Shown here in pieces: positions 49,391 through 61,304 of a DNA stretch of 64,000 bases. The notes beneath the pieces were generated by a model. The model saw only the letters and a list, made by a program, of their open reading frames with translations, searched no databases and was not told where the DNA came from. Source of the stretch: Chionoecetes opilio (lineage: Eukaryota > Arthropoda > Malacostraca > Decapoda > Majidae); contig JACEEZ010001137.1 of NCBI GenBank assembly GCA_016584305.1, positions 76,964-140,963 of the forward strand, read 5' to 3'. Position 1 is the stretch's first letter, and each line of letters opens with the position of its first letter. The position numbers and the translations under genes were made by a program.

Positions 49391-51479
49391 TAGACCTGTT
49401 CAGAAAACAATTTTTTCCTATTTTTATACCCTCCTGCACGGTTTCCAATGCTTTTTGACCTGGAAAAGTCGAAAATTACAACCATTATAAGCCAAAATGT
49501 CAGGAACCTTTGCCTCATGAAGCATGAAGTTATATTCTAAACACGTTTTCTGAAACGCCAGTTTCGGAGCATTTTGATGTTTGTTTTCGCCTATTTTTTC
49601 ACCAATAAATGGGCATAAGCAGGTTAAAGCAAGTAATTAGATGCTGACTGAAACATCAAAATGCATAAAAACATTTATGGAAATATTACATGTGATATTT
49701 ACAGACAAATTTTCAAAAAAATTCAACTAAATATAATTTATTTCACTCTAGTCACAAATTCACAATGGTTTTAGCATGACATCTAATGGTCTGTTATGTT
49801 TGTTGCAGATGTCTGTATGTCTGTTGAAACCTGCTAACAAATCCAAGAGATACTTCACAAGATAACTTCACTATGGCAGTAAGCAAGGAGCTCCGAGGAC
49901 GCAAAGTTGACATCTCAGAACCTCCACCTGCAGTCCAGAGACAAGCGTCACGCCGACCTGCTACTAGATCTTCTACAGAAACCTTCCTGATCGGCTACCC
50001 ATCATCCAGCATCAGTGGCTCCCAGTTACCCACCAACAGACAGGCCTTCCAGTACTTCCTCCATCTCCAGAGTTTGCCAGAAAATACAGGGAATCCTAAG
50101 CATCAAGACCTCGCCAATGAAACAGTGGAGGCTATCATCCCATTCTGGCAGATGGCTAGGATCAAGACCATGACCAAGTACAATGCAGCGCAGCATTTCA
50201 TGACACTTCACAAAAAGCACAGAGATCTAGCAAGGAATAAAGGTAGAACAGGTGACCCTGGAGGGACCCTGGAGTCGTCCTGGAGCCATTCATCAGGCCA
50301 GGTGGATGGCCAGAAACCTGTATTCTATGAAGATGTTCATGTTTGCTGAGCAGCTGGAGTACGATGAAGAAACTGTTGTGAAGCTGGAACGCCTCAACCT
50401 CTTCCTAGGACTGTTCTATACACCCATGTGGATGTCATCTACACTTGCTGCAGATGCTCCTGCAAATGATCTGCAGTTCATGAAGGACATGATGAAGTTC
50501 AAGAGAACAGATCCAGAGATTGCTCAGGCAGTGCTACAAAAACTTGAAAACCACAAGTGGTACCTGACACAGGAGGTTGTGCCGTTCGCTCTCTTCGGTA
50601 GCAGACTCAGTGACAAAGAGAAGCAGGACATTGCTGCCAGGCTGCACGCCACTGAGAAGCCAGATAGCTTCAGACGAGGGAAACCTATGTTCCCTCAGGT
50701 TACAGCCAAGACGACTCTGGCTGATCTAGTTGGTCCAGAGAGTTATCTTCTGCTTGACACCCTTGGCATTGAGTATGACTGGCTTCTGCAGCCTGTGGCG
50801 ACATGGCCAAGGAGTGATTACTACAGCAAGGCCCTGGAATATGTCAGCAATGTAAAAGTAGTGAATGACATTGCTGAGCGGGGAGTCAAGATGATGACTG
50901 ATTTCGCAAACATCATTACCACAGATTCTCAGCAAAAACAGTACCTTCTTCAAACTGTGGAATACAACCGTGAGCGATTTGATAGCTTCAAGAAGCAAAC
51001 TCTGAAAAAATGACTGAAGTGTCCTTCTGACATAGACAATAGAGTTTTCTGCCACTTGAAAATAGTTTTTAGAGTCTTTGTCACACATTTTTTGATGTCA
51101 AGATTGTAATATTTATGAAATATATATGAAATTTTCAGAAAATTTTGCTGTTTTTCTGGATATGATTTGTCTTTTTTTCTTGAATGTTTACTTGGATTGT
51201 TTTTTCAGAAATAATATTAAAAATGCTTCAATTTGATACCCAATTGGTTGTTCTATCCCAATTGTAACAAAAGTCTCAGGTGAAAAAATGTCTGGCGGAA
51301 GGCAAAATTAGGCGCTTTTCTACTGTCGCGGGCTTAATATCTTGAGGTCCAATGAGGCAAAGGTTCCTGACATTTAAGCTCAAAATGGTTGTGATTTTCG
51401 GCTTTTCCAGGTCAAAAAGCATGGGAAACCTTGCAGGGGGGTATAAAAATAGGAAAAAATTGTTTTCTGAACAGGTCTA
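49391..51479 (+). mobile_element. DNA transposon T2 with about 130-bp TIRs
   Basis: The ends read TAGACCTGTTCAGAAAACAA and its exact inverse; with a few substitutions the inverted repeat extends inward about 125-130 bases (to about 49517 and 51355). Between the ends lie two transposase-like segments on the plus strand. A flanking duplication was not evident next to these ends; the right flank merges into a (CA)n run. Like T1, the termini start TAG, and the encoded protein shares motifs with T1. Confidence 0.9.
49873..51013 (+). pseudogene. T2 transposase remnants, N- and C-terminal parts
   Basis: The frame from 49873 contains SGSQLPTNRQAFQYFLHLQS and IIPFWQMARIKTMTKYNA, related in layout to the T1 N-terminal fragment. 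After KHRDLARNKG (about 50245) similarity breaks and resumes in another frame at about 50295 with HQARWMARNLYSMKMFMF, LFLGLFYTPMWMSS, LENHKWYLTQEVVPFALFG and VVNDIAERGVKMM, ending KKQTLKK at 51013. I recognise the C-terminal half from uncharacterised arthropod proteins. The central part with any catalytic acidic residues is absent, so T2 is non-autonomous. A 3'-splice-like TTTGTTGCAG precedes an ATG at 49809, so an upstream intron is possible. Confidence 0.72.
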
Positions 51480-51485
51480 CGTGAC

Positions 51486-52120
51486 ACACACAAACACACA
51501 CACACACACACACACGCACACATATACACACATTCCTTGCCTCCTTCCCCTCCCTATATCTCCTTTTCAAATCCCCTGATGGCATCTGACCTGTCCTACC
51601 TTCTCACCTTTACATTTCACCTTCCTTGACCCATCCCACCTGCTCCCTCCACTACTTTCTTCCACTCTCCACACCTCCACCTCAACGTGCTAAGGGCCTT
51701 CACTCCACTGTCTTCCACTCCCTGTCTCCCCATAACCTCCAAGAAAATAGGAAATAAGTGAAAGTGAGTGAGTGAGTGAGTGAGTGAGTGAGAGACAGAG
51801 AAAAAGAGAGAGAGAGACAGAGAGAAAGAGAGAGAGACAGAGAGAAAGAGAGAGAGAGAGAGAATGTAAAGTCTCAAAACCCCAGCAGAAGGAAAGAGGA
51901 TGGGTGGAGGATGGGAAAGGAGGAGAAGGAGGAGGAGGAGGAGGAGGTAAAGGAGGAAGGGTAACGGATGGGAAATAAGGGGGAGGTGTGGAGGAATGAT
52001 GGGCGAGAAGTAGGATGGAGGGGCAGAGAGAGGGCGTCACCAGAACCAGGCTGGAGGGGGAGGGGAAGGGGGATTGGGAGGGGGAGGAGGATTTCTGGTG
52101 ATGAAAAGGGAGGAGGTGAT
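51486..52120. repeat. Compound microsatellites
   Basis: (CA)n at 51486-51533, (GAGT)n at 51764-51791, imperfect (GA)n to about 51864 and purine-rich GGA/GGGA runs from 51920 to 52110. Frames on either strand are artefacts of composition. Confidence 0.85.
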
Positions 52121-52834
52121 TGTTAGAAGAGAACAGCGACAGATGAAGACGCGTTCATGTGGGCTAAATGGGTTATAGTGGACGAGAACTGCGCGGTCGC
52201 TACCGCCGGTTACTGTTAGGTTAAATTTCGGCTATGTTAATATTCCCGTCAGAGGGTCGAAGGGGACGGAGCCCCTCCCGTTAGAAGGTTCGGTTAGGTT
52301 AGGGTAATAATCCTCCCAGCAGGGCGTGGCAGAGCCCAAAATCGAGTTGCGGGCGGGCGGCTGCGGGGCGGGGCACACTTGTTTTTGTATAATTCCGTCA
52401 CTTCCCTGGTTTCTGAGACACTGATTATTATTTCCTGGCCAAGTTTTACAGCTTTTTCTGATGGAGATACATTGTTATCAATGAAAAAGGTTACCCTAGG
52501 ATTTGTTGAGAAATTTTTTTTTAACAGGTTTCCTTAAAATAAAAATATCTCCATCTGAAAAAGCACCAATTTTTGGCCAGGTATAAATGTAGGCATTGGA
52601 TAAATGTTTACACTAGGACCAAAATTCCCTACACAATGGGGAGAGTGGTTTCTGTTCACCTTAATAGATTCTAAGAAACATTTTCTCTATGATCTTCCGT
52701 CGCAAATCACTACTTTCGGAGATATAAGACGTTTTAAATAGGAAGGAGCGTATATGAGATATGAGAATTAAACTAACCTAACCCTACCTTTAACCTTTAA
52801 CCTTTTCTTGATATTACAGGTGGCCTTTTCTTCA
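52121..52834. other. No recognisable gene
   Basis: Mixed sequence with isolated GGTTAGGTTAGG and CTAACCTAACC words but no array. No reading frame is supported. Confidence 0.5.
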
Positions 52835-53845
52835 TAGGACAGGCCATAGACCACTGTATATTTGGACTGTTCACGCGACAATGTTATGAATTGCGGGGCT
52901 ACATAGGGGCCTGCGGAGCGCCCGACAAAGAGATATAGTGGTCTATGGACTATCATATAGACTGGTTTATCAGTATATATGATATACTGTAATCTTCGTA
53001 AATGTTTGTTCTATAATATTATCAAATAAAAAACAGTAAAACACGCTAAAGAAATGCCATTACGCGACTATGAAGAAATATGCATGAACTTAATATTCAC
53101 TTAACTCTTCGCCATTTAAAACTTTGCGAGTCAACTTTTATCATGAAGGGTATCAATAGAAACGCAATTGTATTAGCTTTCCATTGCTATATTTCGTTAC
53201 CTGATAAATTAATTAAAACCATGAATAAATTACCGTTAAATAAATAAATAAAATCATCAATCGGGTAATTTTCCCGATTGATGAGGTTATTTATTTACTT
53301 ATATATTTCATTTTCTGATAAATGAATTATTACCATGTATAAATTAGCGTTGACTAAATATATAACCTCATCAATCGGGAAAATTACCCGATTGATGATT
53401 TTATTTATTTAGTTAATGCTAATTTATGCATGGTTTTAATTCATTTATCAGATAACGAAATATAGCAATGTAAAGCTAATAAAATTGCGCTTCTATTAAT
53501 ACCCTTTATGATAAAAGTTGACTCGCAAAGTTTTAAATGGCGAAGAATTGAAGTGAATATTAAGTTCATGCATATTTCTTCAGAGTCGCGTAATGGCATT
53601 TCTTTAGCGTGTTTTACTGTTTTTTATTTGATAATATTATAGAACAAACATTTACGAAGATTACAGTATATCGTATATACTGATAAACCAGTCTATATGA
53701 TTCGTATATATATATATATATATATATATGAATCCGAGCGGCCTTCCGACTTTAGCCCCTTGTGCGATGGGCCGATATTCCGTGCGCAGTCCAGGTATAC
53801 AGTGGTCTATGGCCAGGCCTTTGAACCGGCTGCTCCTGTAGGATA
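52835..53845. repeat. Large nested palindrome
   Basis: The core arms begin ATCATATAGACTGG at 52952 and end with its inverse at 53701; they match almost continuously for about 330 bases toward a central unpaired stretch around 53282-53367. Each arm contains its own perfect small palindrome, CATCAATCGGGTAATTTTCC plus CGATTGATG, at 53255-53283 and 53369-53397. The outer flanks are also inverted but more diverged (GGCCATAGACCACTGTATA near 52842 against its inverse at 53798-53815). A dinucleotide AT run (53705-53729) interrupts the right outer flank. No protein is encoded. Confidence 0.88.
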
Positions 53846-54653
53846 AAAAAAACCACACAAAAGAGAAACAGAAGAAAGCAAAACTACATACAAGCTTGCA
53901 GTTTTATTGTCTACTTCTCATACACCACATTCTTTCCAAACTCTTTCACTGTCTCAATCATCCGCCCCTTGTCTCACCACACAGTCCCAGCAATAATAAC
54001 ATTCATTCTCTTTTTGTCCTTTCAACCACCTCATTCATTTCACATCCCATTTCAGCCAAAACCACACGCATGATTTCCATTCTCTCCCCGTTATACTTCT
54101 AGGATCTCATATTCTACTAATAATCATTTTACCGCAAAATGTAAACACATCAAATCAGCTTCATATTTCTGAAAATCTATCACATATATAATATAGACCG
54201 ATCTGTATTAATTTTACTCCAACGTATTATATGATGGTGTTCATTTCAATGCTTAATAATTGCTAACACTATTTATAACTTACAGAAAAAGTATAGACTT
54301 ATTTTGACCCCAGAGTATGTTCGACGAAATGTGAAATATTTTGTATAATTGTGGAAATTATCCATCAACCACCCTTTCATAATTGGTAGAGTGGTGGTTT
54401 TGTTCCCACCCCCCACCCCCCTTGTGAGTGAGGTATTTTCCGCTCGTCATAGGGAGTGCGTATAGGGATGTATATATAATTATAATGGTAATGGGTATAA
54501 TTAAGGTAATTTAAGTAAATGATAAGTACTGAGGATAATATAAATTAATATTCCCAGAGGTTATTAAGCATTTAAACCTTAATTTGGAGCGACCGGTCAT
54601 TGGCCGCCGTATTTCGAATTTGCACCAATTATAGTGGTTCTTTCACAGCACTT

Positions 54654-54654
<1 letters not shown>
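53846..54654. other. No recognisable gene
   Basis: Unassigned AT-rich sequence; the 68-codon frame at 53896-54102 has no recognisable domain. Confidence 0.5.
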
Positions 54655-54686
<32 letters not shown>

Positions 54687-54927
54687 GAGTAGTAGTAGTA
54701 GTAGTAGTATACTTCACGCCCAGATCTTTCCTTGGCTATATAAAATAGTCTGTTGTTAGCCATAAAATAACGAAAAGTCACTGAATATACCACAGTAGTT
54801 AGTGGACAAGGATACTAAACAGGTCATAGCTATAAAACATTGCTTATAGTCACTAAAAAACGTCTAATGGTACCCAAATTACAATGGAAATTACGTTCTG
54901 GGCCGCAAGGGGTTAATAATAATAATA
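54655..54927 (-). mobile_element. TTAA short element, copy 1, with (TAG)n end
   Basis: The segment 54711-54927 is the inverse of 61300-61510 at high identity (CGCCCAGATCTTTCCTTGGC through GGGCCGCAAGGGGTTAA). A (TAG)n array (54655-54708) sits where copy 2 has its first (ACT)n run. The TTAA edge at 54924-54927 is kept; the other edge is not. Confidence 0.8.
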
Positions 54928-55114
54928 ATAATATTAATACTAATAATGATAAAAATAATAATAATAATAATGAGGAGGAGGAGGAGGAGGAGGAGGAGGA
55001 GGCGGAGGAGGTAGAGGAGGTGGGAGTAGAGGAGGTGGTGGTGGGAGTAGAGGAGGTGGTGGTGGGAGTAGAGGAGGAGGAGGAGGAGGAGGAGGAGGAG
55101 GAGGAGGAGGAGGA
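54916..55114. repeat. (AAT)n-(GAG)n compound microsatellite
   Basis: AAT units at 54925-54970 run into GAG/GGA units to 55114, with a 24-base direct repeat of AGAGGAGGTGGTGGTGGGAGT inside. Acidic or serine frames across it are artefacts. Confidence 0.92.
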
Positions 55115-55430
55115 ATACAAAGGAATACAAAGGAAACACAAACAGCAACAGACCGATAGGTCCTTACAAGACTGTTTGCTTTAACTATACTACACTAACT
55201 AGATAATAAGAGAGAAAGGATAGGAAGTAGAAGGCTCCTCCTCACCCACCCATCCCTCCAGCCGAAGCTGGCCGGAAAAGAAGTGATACCATGCAATATA
55301 GAAAAACTGCATGGAATTTGTGAGGAATGTTGAAAGCTGTAATCTATGGCTAACTACTACTAGTTTGTGGGGGTAGGTTTAGTGCTTGATAGATAGGTCA
55401 TGTTATGTGTGTTTTGTAATGGTGTGAACA
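55115..55430. other. No recognisable gene
   Basis: Short unassigned sequence between the compound microsatellite and the tandem duplication. Confidence 0.45.
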
Positions 55431-56000
55431 CAGTGTGGAGGTTCAAGGGTGGTGCGGCAGCCTTGCCTGGCGCTTTCTTGGGAGGCAGCAGTCAATCAGG
55501 CCCCAGCTCCGTTCAATCCACTGCGGATTGTGTACTTTCCATGTAGGACGCCGTACACTTCAATGCCTCCTGCAGCAGTGACCCCTGGTACCTTAAATCC
55601 CGATGGTGGTCACTAACTGTCAGGACCCTAACTGAACCACAGCCCGTCACAGGTCGAGAGTAGTAGTGGTAACCGTTAGCTCGGGGCTATCTGTGTGTGT
55701 TATGAGGTCTAATGTAGTGTTGGTGTAGGCTCAGTGTGGAAGTTCAGGGGTGGTGCGGCAGCCTTGCCTGGCGCTTTCTTGGGAGGCAGCAGTCAATCAG
55801 GCCCCAGCTCCGTTTCAATCCACTGCGGTAGTGCACTTTCCAAGTAGGACGCCGTGCACTTCAATGCCCCCTGCAGCAGTGACCCCTGGTATATAAATCC
55901 CGATGGTGGTCACTAACTGACAGGGCCCTTACTGAACCACAGCCCGTCACAGGTCAAAAGTTGTAGTAGTGACCGTTTACTCGGGGCTGTTTTTAGACGT
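55431..56000. repeat. 301-bp tandem duplication
   Basis: CAGTGTGGAGGTTCAAGGGT at 55431 recurs with two changes at 55732. Similarity continues to the end of the second unit (for example GGTGGTGCGGCAGCCTTGCC, and GAACCACAGCCCGTCACAGG in both). There are two units, the second slightly truncated. It lies immediately beyond the 3' end of the CR1 LINE and could be part of its 3' UTR. Confidence 0.85.
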
Positions 56001-56080
56001 GTGGGAGGGGTTGTGTAGACGCGACTCGCAATCATTTTACGCAATGAGAGTAAGTTTCAGAGGCCCGCGAGATAAATTTA

Positions 56081-58990
56081 TTATTCCGAGATAAACAGTG
56101 ACAACCGGGGATTTGATATGAAATATTTATCGAGGCGACTTTTAAATGATTCTATTGTATTTGAGTTTACTACGTCTGACGGCAGCCCATTCCATACGTT
56201 TACAACACGGTTTGTGAAGAAGTACTTTGCTTCGTTCGTTACAAACCGTTTCCTGCTTATTTTAAATCCGTTGTTTCTAGTTGAGCTTGACCGGTCTAGC
56301 GTGAAAAGATTTTCTGGGACTACGTTCGTAAATCCGTTGAAGATTTTAAATACTTCGATGAGGTCACCTCTTATCCTTCGTTTTGTTAGTGGGAATAGTT
56401 TAAGTTCTTTGAGCCAATTTTCGTACGATTTATTTCGCAATCTAGGTATCATTTTGGTTACTCTGCGCTGTATTTTTTCTAGTTTATCTATGTCCTTTTT
56501 ATAATAAGGTGACCAGAACTGCACACAGTATTCTAGATGGGGGCGAACAAGCGAGTTAAAAAGAGTGAGTATAACTTTTTCAGATTTGAAACTGAAAGTT
56601 CGTCCAATAAAGCCAACCAATTTATTTGCAGTTTTTACTACCTCTATAATTTGGTTATTCGGTTTGAGATCTTTCGAGATTATAACGCCTAAATCTTTTT
56701 CTTTATCAACACTTGTTAGTTGGAAATCGTTCATCACGTAACTTTTATGAGGGTTGTTATTACCGATATGTAGTACATGGCATTTGTCAAGGTTGAAATT
56801 CATTTGCCATGTTTTTGACCATTCTGTTAGCGTGTTTAAGTCGTTTTGTATGTGTTGGCGCTGAGATTCTGTAGAGGCTATGTTTGTGATTTTCGTGTCA
56901 TCAGCAAATTTCGATATCCTGCATGTGATTCCCTCGTCAATGTCATTTATGTATATTAAAAACAGGATAGGTCCGAGAACTGATCCTTGAGGAACACCAC
57001 TATTTACACTGTTCCAGTCAGAAGAATTTCCATTTATTACCACCCTTTGTTTACGATTTGACAGCCAGTTTTCTATCCAATTTGAAAGATGGCCTGTTAT
57101 ACCATGAGCTTTTACTTTGCTAATGAGACGCTTATGAGGAACTTTGTCGAACGCTTTTTGAAAATCGAGGTAAACTACGTCTACTGCCCTCGTGTTGTCG
57201 TACATTTTGAATACACTATTGTAAAAATCAAGTAAGTTTGAGAGGCATGAGCGTTTATTTCTGAATCCATGCTGCGAGTCTTTGATTATGTCATTTTCTT
57301 CTAAGAACTTAACGATTTTGTCTCTTATGATGGATTCCATTAATTTTCCAGCAACTGATGTTAAACTGATTGGGCGATAGTTTCCGGGCTGCGACTTGCT
57401 TCCTTTTTTAAATATGGGTGTGACATTTGCTAGTTTCCATTCGCACGGTACATTTCCGGTGAGTAAAGACTTATTAAATAAGATGGAAAGTGGTTTTACT
57501 ATTTCGTTCTTTGCTTCTTTTAATATGCGTGGCGAAATTTTATCAGGACCAGGAGCTTTGTTTACCTTCATGTTATTTATCGCGAGCAAAATGTCACATT
57601 CCTGAAAGGTTAATGAGCTGAGGCAAGTACCTTTGTTCTGGGTTTTCGGGATGGGTTGATTTTGCGTGTTTTCCACTGTGAAGACTGATGCAAAAAAGTT
57701 ATTTAGAGTATCTGCCATAGATACTTCATTTTCTGTGTGTTCGCCATTTTCCATTTCCAACGTCATTACTTTTTTCCTTTTAACATAGCTGTAGAATTCT
57801 TTAGGGTTTGATTTGCTCATTTCGGCAATACGTACTTCAAAATTTTTCTTGCTCTGCTTAATGAGTTTTTTCGTATTTCGTCTAATTCTGTCTTGATCGC
57901 GTTTGTCGTCTTCATTTTGTGTTTATATGTGTTTTTCATATGCACGCTTTTTAGCTGCAAGGCTGTCCTTGATTTCGCGGGTCCACCATTTCGGTTTAAT
58001 GTTTTGAAAAGATCGCCTATATCGCATCGGTATTGAGGATTGTATTGCTAAGTTAAGCTTACCGGTGAATTCATGCCATGCTACATTTATGTCGTTACTT
58101 TCTGAGATAACATTCGTTAAATTCATTCGGTGTTCGTTAAGATTCTTTTTAGTTTTCTGAAGTCTGCCTTTCGATAATCAAGAACTTTTTCTTTACTTTC
58201 GACTTCGCTTGTCTTACTGATGTTAATACTGAAAGTAATCGCCCGGTGGTCACTGCTACTAAATTCGGATCCGACGTTAACGTTACTGACAAGATTTTCG
58301 CTAGTTGTGAAAATAAGATCTAGAATATTTTCGCCTCTCGTTGGATGATCCACGTGTTGGTATAAAGCACTTTCTTGGAGATTTGAATAGAGAGTGTGCC
58401 CCGAATGTATTGTAAGCGAGCCGCCCCAACTAGTAACGGGAATATTAAAATCACCGAATATTACGCTTTCGTTCTGAGAACTAATTTCCAATATTTGTTC
58501 ATAGAGTTCTTCGTCTATTGTATTTGTTTGAAATGGAGGTCGATAAACAAGGCCAATTACTACTTTTTGAGAATGACAATTTAGTTGAACGAAAATTACA
58601 TTACTGTTTTCAGTTTCGTGTTTAGATACTACAAGGGGATGAAGGCAGGACTTTATATATAATAATACACCTCCTCCTGCTCTTCGTAGTCTTTCTGAAC
58701 TTAATAAGTTATACCCCTGTATCGCAAATTCAGCCAAAAAATCTCTATTTGTCGTATCTATCCATGACTCTGAAATTCCGATGATGTCGTATTGTTCTGA
58801 ATAAACTAGTTCCTCTAAATCATGAAATTTGTTACGTATACTACGGGCATTAAAGTAACAAGCTTTAATATCGGGATGGGTAGTTGGGGCTTTGCGGGAA
58901 CTAAATTTTGGTGCTTTGAGTGAACGAGAACTTATATTGCGGGAACTAGAGCTTAGGTTGTTGTCGGAACCTCTACCTGCTGGGAGTTTT
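56081..58990 (-). pseudogene. CR1-1 ORF2: endonuclease and reverse transcriptase
   Basis: The frame opens about 58990 and is readable upstream of the first listed Met: ACYFNARSIRNKFHD and DIIGISESWIDTT form the endonuclease N-terminus, followed by IFGDFNIPVTSWGG and FSSSDHRAITFS. A one-base frameshift near 58135 leads to MNLTNVISESN, then a TAA near 57923 and the long RT frame from 57820. That frame has KVNKAPGPDKISP, WKLANVTPIFKKGSK, VVYLDFQKAFDKVPHK, NSGVPQGSVLGPILF, the active site ISKFADDTKI and the tail VVNVWNGLPSDVV. All catalytic blocks are visible, and only these two lesions disrupt the ORF. Confidence 0.92.
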
Positions 58991-58991
58991 T

Positions 58992-60204
58992 TTATTTGTA
59001 GTTAGTTACCGCGTCATTTAGTAGCCTACCGAGTCGTGCAGAACCAACTGAATTTAAGTGGAGACCATCGTTTCGGAAGAGAATCGGTTGGTTATAAAAA
59101 TGGTCCCATAAGTTTATATATTCAACTCCTTCTTTACAGAGATTTGCGAGACGATTGTTTGTGCTGAAGGCCTTGTTGTAGAAGCTGTTTGCCGCATTGA
59201 TCCTCGGAAGAATACCAGATACGATGATTTTACTAGATTTTACTTTATATTTGTTCATCATCTTGCGATATTTAGTAAGGAGGGCCTCTGATCTGGTTTG
59301 TTTTACGTCATTTGTTCCCGCGTGAATAATGATCAGGGTGTTTGCGTCGGCGTCATTTGTTAAAACATCGCAGGCTTCTGTTATGTTGTCCAGGGACGCT
59401 CCTGGAATGCAGTGCCTCTTTCTGTGTTGGGGATCACGACCACAGAATTCCACTAGCTGATCACGAATGATTGAGTCCCCGATCAGTTTGACGTCCTTTT
59501 CTACTGACGTTTCGGCAAAGATTTCGAATCTGTTATAGGTAGTGATGGAGAGTTGCTTCTTTATCAATGGCTGTTTGACGCCCTGTCTTACAAGTGTGAA
59601 TGGGACAGAGGAGGAGGAGGTGGAGGGGGAGGAGGAGGAGGTGGAGGAGGAGGAGGTAGGGGTGGAGGAAGAGGAGGGGGAGGAGGAAGAGGAGGAGGGG
59701 AAGATGGGAAAGGAGGAGGAGGAGGGAGGAGGAGGAGGAGGAGGAGGAGGAGGAGGAGGAGGAGGAGGAGGAGGAGGAGGAGGAGGAGGAGGAGGAGGAG
59801 GAGGAGGTGGTGGGTGGAGAGTGGGAGGCGGAGGTGGAGGGGATGGGTGTGGAGGGAGAGGAGGAGGAAATTACAGGTGTGGAGGGGAGAGTCAGATCAC
59901 TAAGTACAGGTGTTAAGGGGAGAGTCAGGTCAACAGGCGAGGAAAGGAGTGTGGTCAGGTCAACAGGCGGGGAATGGAATGTAGTCAGGTCAACAGGCGT
60001 GGAAGGGAGTGTAGGCAGGTTGCGATGAGGAGTCGCGTTATCCTGAGACTGGTGCTCTTGCATGAATATTTGATACATATCATGAAACTTACGAAGTTTT
60101 GCGTTCATAACACATAAGCGGCATTTAGCCATGTTACCTAGTTCAAAATATTGCTTGGCAAACCTACCTCTGCACGTGGTACATAAGGTCAAGGGCGACG
60201 GCAT
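58992..60204 (-). pseudogene. CR1-1 ORF1: zinc-binding region and SGNH esterase
   Basis: Starting at MPSPLTLC (60204; an upstream in-frame Met exists at 60255), the N-terminus has paired cysteines CTTCRGRF and MAKCRLC, a short coiled region, then imperfect TPVDLTT-type repeats. Next a (TCC)n expansion (plus-strand GGA, 59606-59812) encodes a Ser or Leu tract, and the frame changes across it. The C-terminal half (59567-58992) is a clear SGNH hydrolase: KLIGDSIIRDQ (block I), IIIHAGTNDV (block III) and RNDGLHLNSVGSARL (block V). Esterase ORF1 proteins are established in CR1-group LINEs. It stops at NYK only about 20 bases before ORF2. Confidence 0.88.
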
Positions 60205-60512
60205 GGTAGCGGAGAGGAAATTCCTTAAGGGATTATAGTGTTTTTGTGGGAGCACGCTGTATTAGGGTTAAAGGAACTTTGCTATAAACACTCTTATCCT
60301 ATCAAGTTTAACACTGGTGTTTGTGTATGAATTACTTTGAATATGTATACTCTCTAATTACGAGTCAGAGAGTAAAGGCTATAAATTAAAGGCTAGAATT
60401 TTAAACTATGGGACACTCAGCGTTTTTGGGTGAGGTGCCGGGTGAGGTGCAGGGCTGGGAGCGAGGTGAGGGCACGTCTGTACAGGACACACACACAGTG
60501 GTGAGTGAAGGA

Positions 60513-60985
60513 GGAGTGGAGGAGGAGGAGGAGGAGGAGGAGGAGGAGGAGGAGGAGGAGGAGGAGGAGAGGAGGAGGAGGTGGGAGTAGAGGAGGAGGA
60601 AGAGGAGTAGGAGAGGAGGAGGAGGAGGAGGAGGAGGAGGAGGAGGAGGAGGAGGAGGAGGAGGAGGGGAGAGAGGAGGAGGGTGGGAGGTAGAGGAGGA
60701 GGAGGAGGAGGAGGAGGAGGAGGTGGAGTAGAGGAGGAGGAGGAGGAGGAGGGAGGAGGAGGTGGAGGTGGGAGTAGAGGAGGAGTAGGAGGTGGGAGGA
60801 GGAGGAGGAGGAGGAGGAGGAGGAGGAGGAGGAGGAGGAGGAGGAGGAGGAGGAGGAGGTGGGAGTACAGGAGGAGGAGGAGGAGGAGGAGGTGGGAGTA
60901 GAGGAGGAGGAGGAGGAGGAGGAGGGGGGTGGTGGGAGTAGAAGAGGAGGAGGAGGAGGAGGAGGAGGAGGAGGAGGAGGAGGAA
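60513..60985. repeat. (GGA)n array, about 470 bp
   Basis: Imperfect GAG/GGA array with repeated GGTGGGAGTAGAGGAGG interruptions. All frames are low-complexity artefacts. Confidence 0.95.
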
Positions 60986-61180
60986 AATAAAAAAATTAAA
61001 AAAGTACTTTTATAAATATAATTATGATAGACTGAGGGGGAAATAATAATAAAAATAATAATAAATAAATAAAATAATATAATCAATAAAAATATGATGT
61101 AATAGGAGGGAAAAAAAGTTTACATAGATAACTTAATGTGTTTTTGATAATGAGGAAATAATTGAGATAATGACCATGAA

Positions 61181-61220
<40 letters not shown>

Positions 61221-61254
61221 GTTATTGTTATTGTTATTATTATTATTAATATTA

Positions 61255-61303
<49 letters not shown>
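60986..61303. other. AT-rich spacer and (ATT)n array
   Basis: About 200 bases of AT-rich sequence lead into an imperfect (ATT)n array at 61183-61302 that ends in the TTAA of the next element. Nothing coding is seen. Confidence 0.8.

Positions 61304-61304
<1 letters not shown>

Larger units (their letters stand above)
56081..60290 (-). mobile_element. Near-complete CR1-type LINE (CR1-1)
   Basis: On the minus strand the element runs from about 60290 (5') to about 56050 (3') with ORF1 (zinc-binding plus SGNH) and ORF2 (endonuclease plus RT). Only one in-frame stop and one frameshift are visible in ORF2, plus a frame change in ORF1 at a triplet-repeat expansion, so it is the youngest long element in the window. 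Exact ends are not defined because no target duplication was found. Confidence 0.85.

Noticed and set aside
52289..52800. Telomere-like GGTTAGG / CCTAACC words
   Set aside because: Only two or three units occur at scattered sites (also near 32920), with no array and no consistent strand, so they are not arthropod telomeric repeats.
53896..54102. 68-codon plus-strand frame beside the palindrome
   Set aside because: No domain, no homologous copy in the window and AT-rich composition; treated as chance.
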